This document shows positions 37,123-40,021 of a DNA stretch of 40,021 nt, piece after piece. The DNA is from Isotricha intestinalis (taxonomy: Eukaryota > Ciliophora > Litostomatea > Vestibuliferida > Isotrichidae): assembly GCA_023807065.1 (NCBI GenBank), contig JAJJLU010003670.1, forward strand, positions 1 through 40,021, in the 5' to 3' direction. The notes under the pieces are model-generated. The model had not been told where the DNA came from. It saw only the letters and a list, made by a program, of their open reading frames with translations, and did not search any database. Positions within the stretch are counted from its first letter, which is position 1. Each line of letters opens with the position of its first letter. Position numbers and translations under genes: made by a program.

Positions 37123-38727
37123 ATGAATGATAAAGAAGAAAAAGAAGAAAGTATATATACAGACCCATATGAAAATTCTTTAGAATTAAAGGAATCAAGA
37201 GAAATAGAGGATAAAATATTATTTAAAAACAATGAGGATTATACTAAAAAAAGCAATGAAGTTTTAACAAATTTTACTTCGAGAAATAAGCATTCTTGTA
37301 CAGATTCTAATTTTGTAATTGGTTCAGTTTATGAAGATTTTGAAAAAGAATATTTTAATTTTGATATAAATGAATCAATTAAAAAAGAAATAAATAGAAA
37401 AAAAGAAAAAGAAAATTCTGTTAAAATAAATAATTATAAATATCATGGTTTAATTTCTTTATCTCAAAGAAATAAAATTTATTCTTCAAATAGTCTGACT
37501 ATAAGTTCTTCTTTAAAAATAAATTCTATTATATTTCATTTAAGAGATTCAGATATTAATTTAAACTTTTTAAAAACAAAATTACGTTTAATTCCAGTTA
37601 AAATAAAGAATATATCTAAAACAGAAAACAGACATTTTAAAAATTTAATTGAACTTCAAAATTTTTATATTGATGATTGTCCAATTAGAGTAATTAAATT
37701 AAGTTATGATAATAACTTTTTAGCAACAGGAAATAAAAAAGGAATAATTAAATTATTTGAAATAATGAATTATGAATATGAAAATTTTGAGTCATCATAT
37801 AATGAAAAAGAAATTTTATCATATTTAAATTTTATAAATGCAAAACCAAAACTAATTTTAAATGAACATACAAATGATATAATAGATTTAAGTTTTTCTC
37901 CTTTAAATTATTCTTATTTATTAAGTGCTTCATTAGATAATTATGTAATATTATGGAATATCAAAGAAAAAAAAAATAATATAATTAAAAAATATAAACA
38001 TAATGATATGGTAACTTCAATTTCTTTTCATCCTTTTAATGAAAATATGTTTATTTCAGGTTCTTTAGATCATTTTATTAGAATATTTAATATAAATGAA
38101 AATTGCAAATATGATTATTTTAATATTGAAGAAAAAGTTACTTGTGTAACTTTTTTTCCTTCTGGAGATTCAATTGCAATTGGAACTCATAATGGAAAAA
38201 TTAGAATTTATGATATTTATCCTAAAATTTCTTATAATTGTTCTTTTTCAGTTAAAAATAAATTAGGGAAAAATTCTTTAGGAAAAAAAGTTACTAATAT
38301 AGAATTTATTAATAGAAATTCTGCTTTAATCTCTACTTGTGATTCTAGAATTAGATATGTTACTATGCCTCATGGAAAATTAATTTATAAATATAAAGGT
38401 TTAGTTAATGAAAATAAGATGATTAGAGCTTCTTCAAATTTTAATTATGATTTAATTATTTCTGGAAGTGAAAATGGGTTTTGTTATATTTGGAATAGAA
38501 ATAATTTAGAAGATAAAAATAAGAAAAATTATCATTATGAATTTTTCAAACCTTTTTCTCAAGATATTTGTGAATGTTCTATTTTTGTTAATGAAAATTG
38601 TATGGCAAAATATTTGAAAAAAATTTTTAAGTTAACTTGTAATTTTTTCATAATTAGCATTATTATTAATGCTACTGATAAAGGAAGAATTCAAGTTTTA
38701 CTTAATATAGATAATTGTAAAAAATAA
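37123..38727 (+). CDS. WDR44-like WD40-repeat protein
   Basis: 534 residues. The N-terminal 180 residues are charged and disordered. The propeller starts near 186 (PIRVIKLSYDNNFLATGNKKGIIKLFEI), then EHTNDIIDLSFSPLNYSYLLSASLDNYVILWNI (248-280), HNDMVTSISFHPFNENMFISGSLDHFIRIFNI (293-324), VTCVTFFPSGDSIAIGTHNGKIRIYD and KLGKNSLGKKVTNIEFI (380-396), and ends DLIISGSENGFCYIWNR. The order, the K.G.K..GKK.T.IE element and the CDSRIR motif match animal WDR44 (rabphilin-11) and fungal Dgr2-type proteins. WDR44 is a Rab11 effector in recycling traffic; its Rab11-binding segment lies in the N-terminal part and cannot be recognised here. TAA stop. Confidence 0.83.
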   Translation: MNDKEEKEESIYTDPYENSLELKESREIEDKILFKNNEDYTKKSNEVLTNFTSRNKHSCTDSNFVIGSVYEDFEKEYFNFDINESIKKEINRKKEKENSVKINNYKYHGLISLSQRNKIYSSNSLTISSSLKINSIIFHLRDSDINLNFLKTKLRLIPVKIKNISKTENRHFKNLIELQNFYIDDCPIRVIKLSYDNNFLATGNKKGIIKLFEIMNYEYENFESSYNEKEILSYLNFINAKPKLILNEHTNDIIDLSFSPLNYSYLLSASLDNYVILWNIKEKKNNIIKKYKHNDMVTSISFHPFNENMFISGSLDHFIRIFNINENCKYDYFNIEEKVTCVTFFPSGDSIAIGTHNGKIRIYDIYPKISYNCSFSVKNKLGKNSLGKKVTNIEFINRNSALISTCDSRIRYVTMPHGKLIYKYKGLVNENKMIRASSNFNYDLIISGSENGFCYIWNRNNLEDKNKKNYHYEFFKPFSQDICECSIFVNENCMAKYLKKIFKLTCNFFIISIIINATDKGRIQVLLNIDNCKK

Positions 38728-38897
38728 AAATAAGTTTTGATAATAAATGATTTTTTGAATAAAAATATTTGTAAAAATATATATATATAAAATTATAAAG
38801 TATATTATATTTTAAACATTAATAATTAATTCAAAAAAATTTTTTTCATTTTTATAAAAAATATAAAATAAAATCTGAAAAAAATATAACTTAAAAG

Positions 38898-40021
38898 ATG
38901 TTCTATAATTCTTATAGAGCAACAAAAAGTGCAAATGCTGAAAGAATGAGAGCTACAAATTCTCAAAAATTGAAAGAAGCAAATCCAAGAGAAAGATTAA
39001 TAAATCTTCAAAAAAGAGAAAAATTAAAAGGTTTATTAATAACAAAATTTATGCAAAAATATGGAATAAAAAATCCAGAACTTTTTTTAGAACCTGAAAT
39101 AACAAAATTTCTCCAAAATGAAAAATTAAATGATTCAGATTTAAAAAAATTAGATTCAAAAATTCATAAACTTCTATTACAATATAAATCACAATCAAAT
39201 TTGAAAAACACATTAAATCAAAATTTAAATTATAAAAACAATAATAAACTAAATTTCCAAAACGAGGAATCAATATATCCAAATAATACAATACCTCAAA
39301 ATATTAATAATGAAAATAAAAATATAGAAACATCAAATTTAAAAAATAAAAAGAAAAAGAAATATAAAAATCCAGATGAAGAATTAGCAGAATTAGAAGC
39401 AGAAGAAGCAGCATATAATCAGAAATTAAATAATAAATATTATGATGAATGTTATCCAAATGGAAGAATTGATTTTTCAGAATGTGGAGGTGATGAATGG
39501 GCTGCTTTAGCTGATTATAATAGGAAACAATATTTAATTGAACAAAAAGAAGAAAAAATTAAAGACCATGAAATTAAAATGAGAAATAAAGAAGAATTAG
39601 AAAATCAAATTAAAGATAAAATTAAAAGAGAATATGAAGATGAATTAAAAGAAAAAGAATATGCAAAAATGATGAATGAACATTTAAAAAAAATTGACTT
39701 GATTGAAAAAGAAAAACAAGAAGAATTACATAAACAAAGATTAAAAGAACAAGACAACAGGAAAAAACAAATGAAAGATGAATTTACAAGAAAAAGAATA
39801 GAAGAGTTAAAAAATAAGAAATTTGAAAGAAATTTAGTTAAACATTATAATGAAGAAATAGAAGCAGAAAAGAAAGCAACTTTAGAAAAAAAGAAAAAAG
39901 AACATGAAGCATTAATTCAAACATTAAAAGATAATGAATTAAATAAATTAAGAAAGGCAGAAGCATTAAAAAAAGAAAAAGAAGAAGATTTAAAATTTTG
40001 TGAAGAAAATAATAAAATAGA
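38898..40021 (+). CDS. coiled-coil, axonemal-type protein, 3' partial
   Basis: The frame is open from an ATG at 38898 through the right edge (374 codons, no stop), so the gene continues beyond the window. The N-terminus is compact and basic (FYNSYRATKSANAERMRATN, then a KREKLKGLLITKFMQKYGI motif). Around 158-205 come DEELAELEAEEAAYNQKL and GRIDFSECGGDEWAALADYN. From 207 on it is an unbroken charged coiled coil rich in Glu/Lys/Arg, of the kind seen in trichohyalin-plectin-homology and ciliary microtubule-inner proteins. The family is not certain; axonemal or basal-body location is inference. The start follows ACTTAAAAG, with A at -3. Confidence 0.75.
   Translation, partial: MFYNSYRATKSANAERMRATNSQKLKEANPRERLINLQKREKLKGLLITKFMQKYGIKNPELFLEPEITKFLQNEKLNDSDLKKLDSKIHKLLLQYKSQSNLKNTLNQNLNYKNNNKLNFQNEESIYPNNTIPQNINNENKNIETSNLKNKKKKKYKNPDEELAELEAEEAAYNQKLNNKYYDECYPNGRIDFSECGGDEWAALADYNRKQYLIEQKEEKIKDHEIKMRNKEELENQIKDKIKREYEDELKEKEYAKMMNEHLKKIDLIEKEKQEELHKQRLKEQDNRKKQMKDEFTRKRIEELKNKKFERNLVKHYNEEIEAEKKATLEKKKKEHEALIQTLKDNELNKLRKAEALKKEKEEDLKFCEENNKI

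Noticed and set aside
38631..38657. Possible 27-nt in-frame intron (GTTAAC...TAATTAG) near the end of the WDR44-like gene
   Set aside because: The read-through product (FFIISIIINATDKGRIQVLLN) makes a natural final beta strand, the 5' site is not canonical, and no other gene in the window needs an intron.
1..40021. CRISPR array, insertion sequence, phage or restriction system
   Set aside because: No spaced direct repeats, transposase, integrase, phage structural or restriction/modification motifs were seen. The repeats present are low-complexity coding tracts.

Overview
Bases 1 to about 780 are bacterial-looking DNA. They have balanced base use, by eye around 40% GC, and carry the middle of an MBOAT acyltransferase of the AlgI type. 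The reading frame collapses into A/T-only sequence at about 770-800. From there to the right edge the window is one extremely AT-rich nuclear genome. I read it as a ciliate because it has uninterrupted genes with no intron I can support, Asn/Lys-rich linkers, codons ending almost always in A or T, axonemal calcyphosine-like proteins, a B-box protein, an anoctamin, an Aurora-type kinase and several divergent Rabs. The standard code works throughout: 22 of 23 complete genes end in TAA and one in TAG. An anaerobic gut or rumen (trichostome) ciliate would fit the code, the base composition and a bacterial fragment of Bacteroidetes character, but the species is inference. The bacterial join is most simply an assembly or amplification chimera.

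Layout. 930-6825: a cyclic-nucleotide-binding protein (-), an anoctamin-like membrane protein (+) and a B-box/coiled-coil protein with a SPRY-like C-terminus (-). 7195-11502 (-): an Asn/Lys-rich protein, a calcyphosine-like EF-hand protein and an RSL1D1/Utp30-type ribosomal-L1-domain protein. 11593-18453: a TPR-like protein (+), a Trf4/TUTase-type nucleotidyltransferase (+) and a small unknown gene (-). 18525-24702: a CLASP-like TOG protein (+), a Rab11-like GTPase (-), a secreted carbonic-anhydrase-related protein that has lost Zn ligands (-) and an unknown protein (-). 24786-28414: an Aurora-like kinase and a cluster of three related divergent Rab-like GTPases (+,-,+). 28546-38727, all +: a coiled-coil protein, an LRR-like protein, a doubled calcyphosine-like protein, two unknown proteins and a WDR44-like WD40 protein. 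From 38898 off the right edge: a coiled-coil protein of axonemal character.

Genes are very tightly packed. Divergent start codons are separated by as little as 41 bp, head-to-tail genes by 37-68 bp and one convergent pair by 36 bp. All start codons I checked have A at -3. Recurrent themes are membrane traffic (Rab11-like, its potential effector WDR44-like, three Rab-likes, anoctamin), microtubules and cilia (CLASP, Aurora-like, two calcyphosine-like proteins, right-edge coiled coil) and RNA or ribosome processing (Trf4-like, RSL1D1-like). I see no operon logic, mobile element, CRISPR array, rRNA or tRNA gene. One intergenic island at 36029-36107 looks like a small structured RNA. I found no clear new multi-gene system; the most unusual items are listed as findings.
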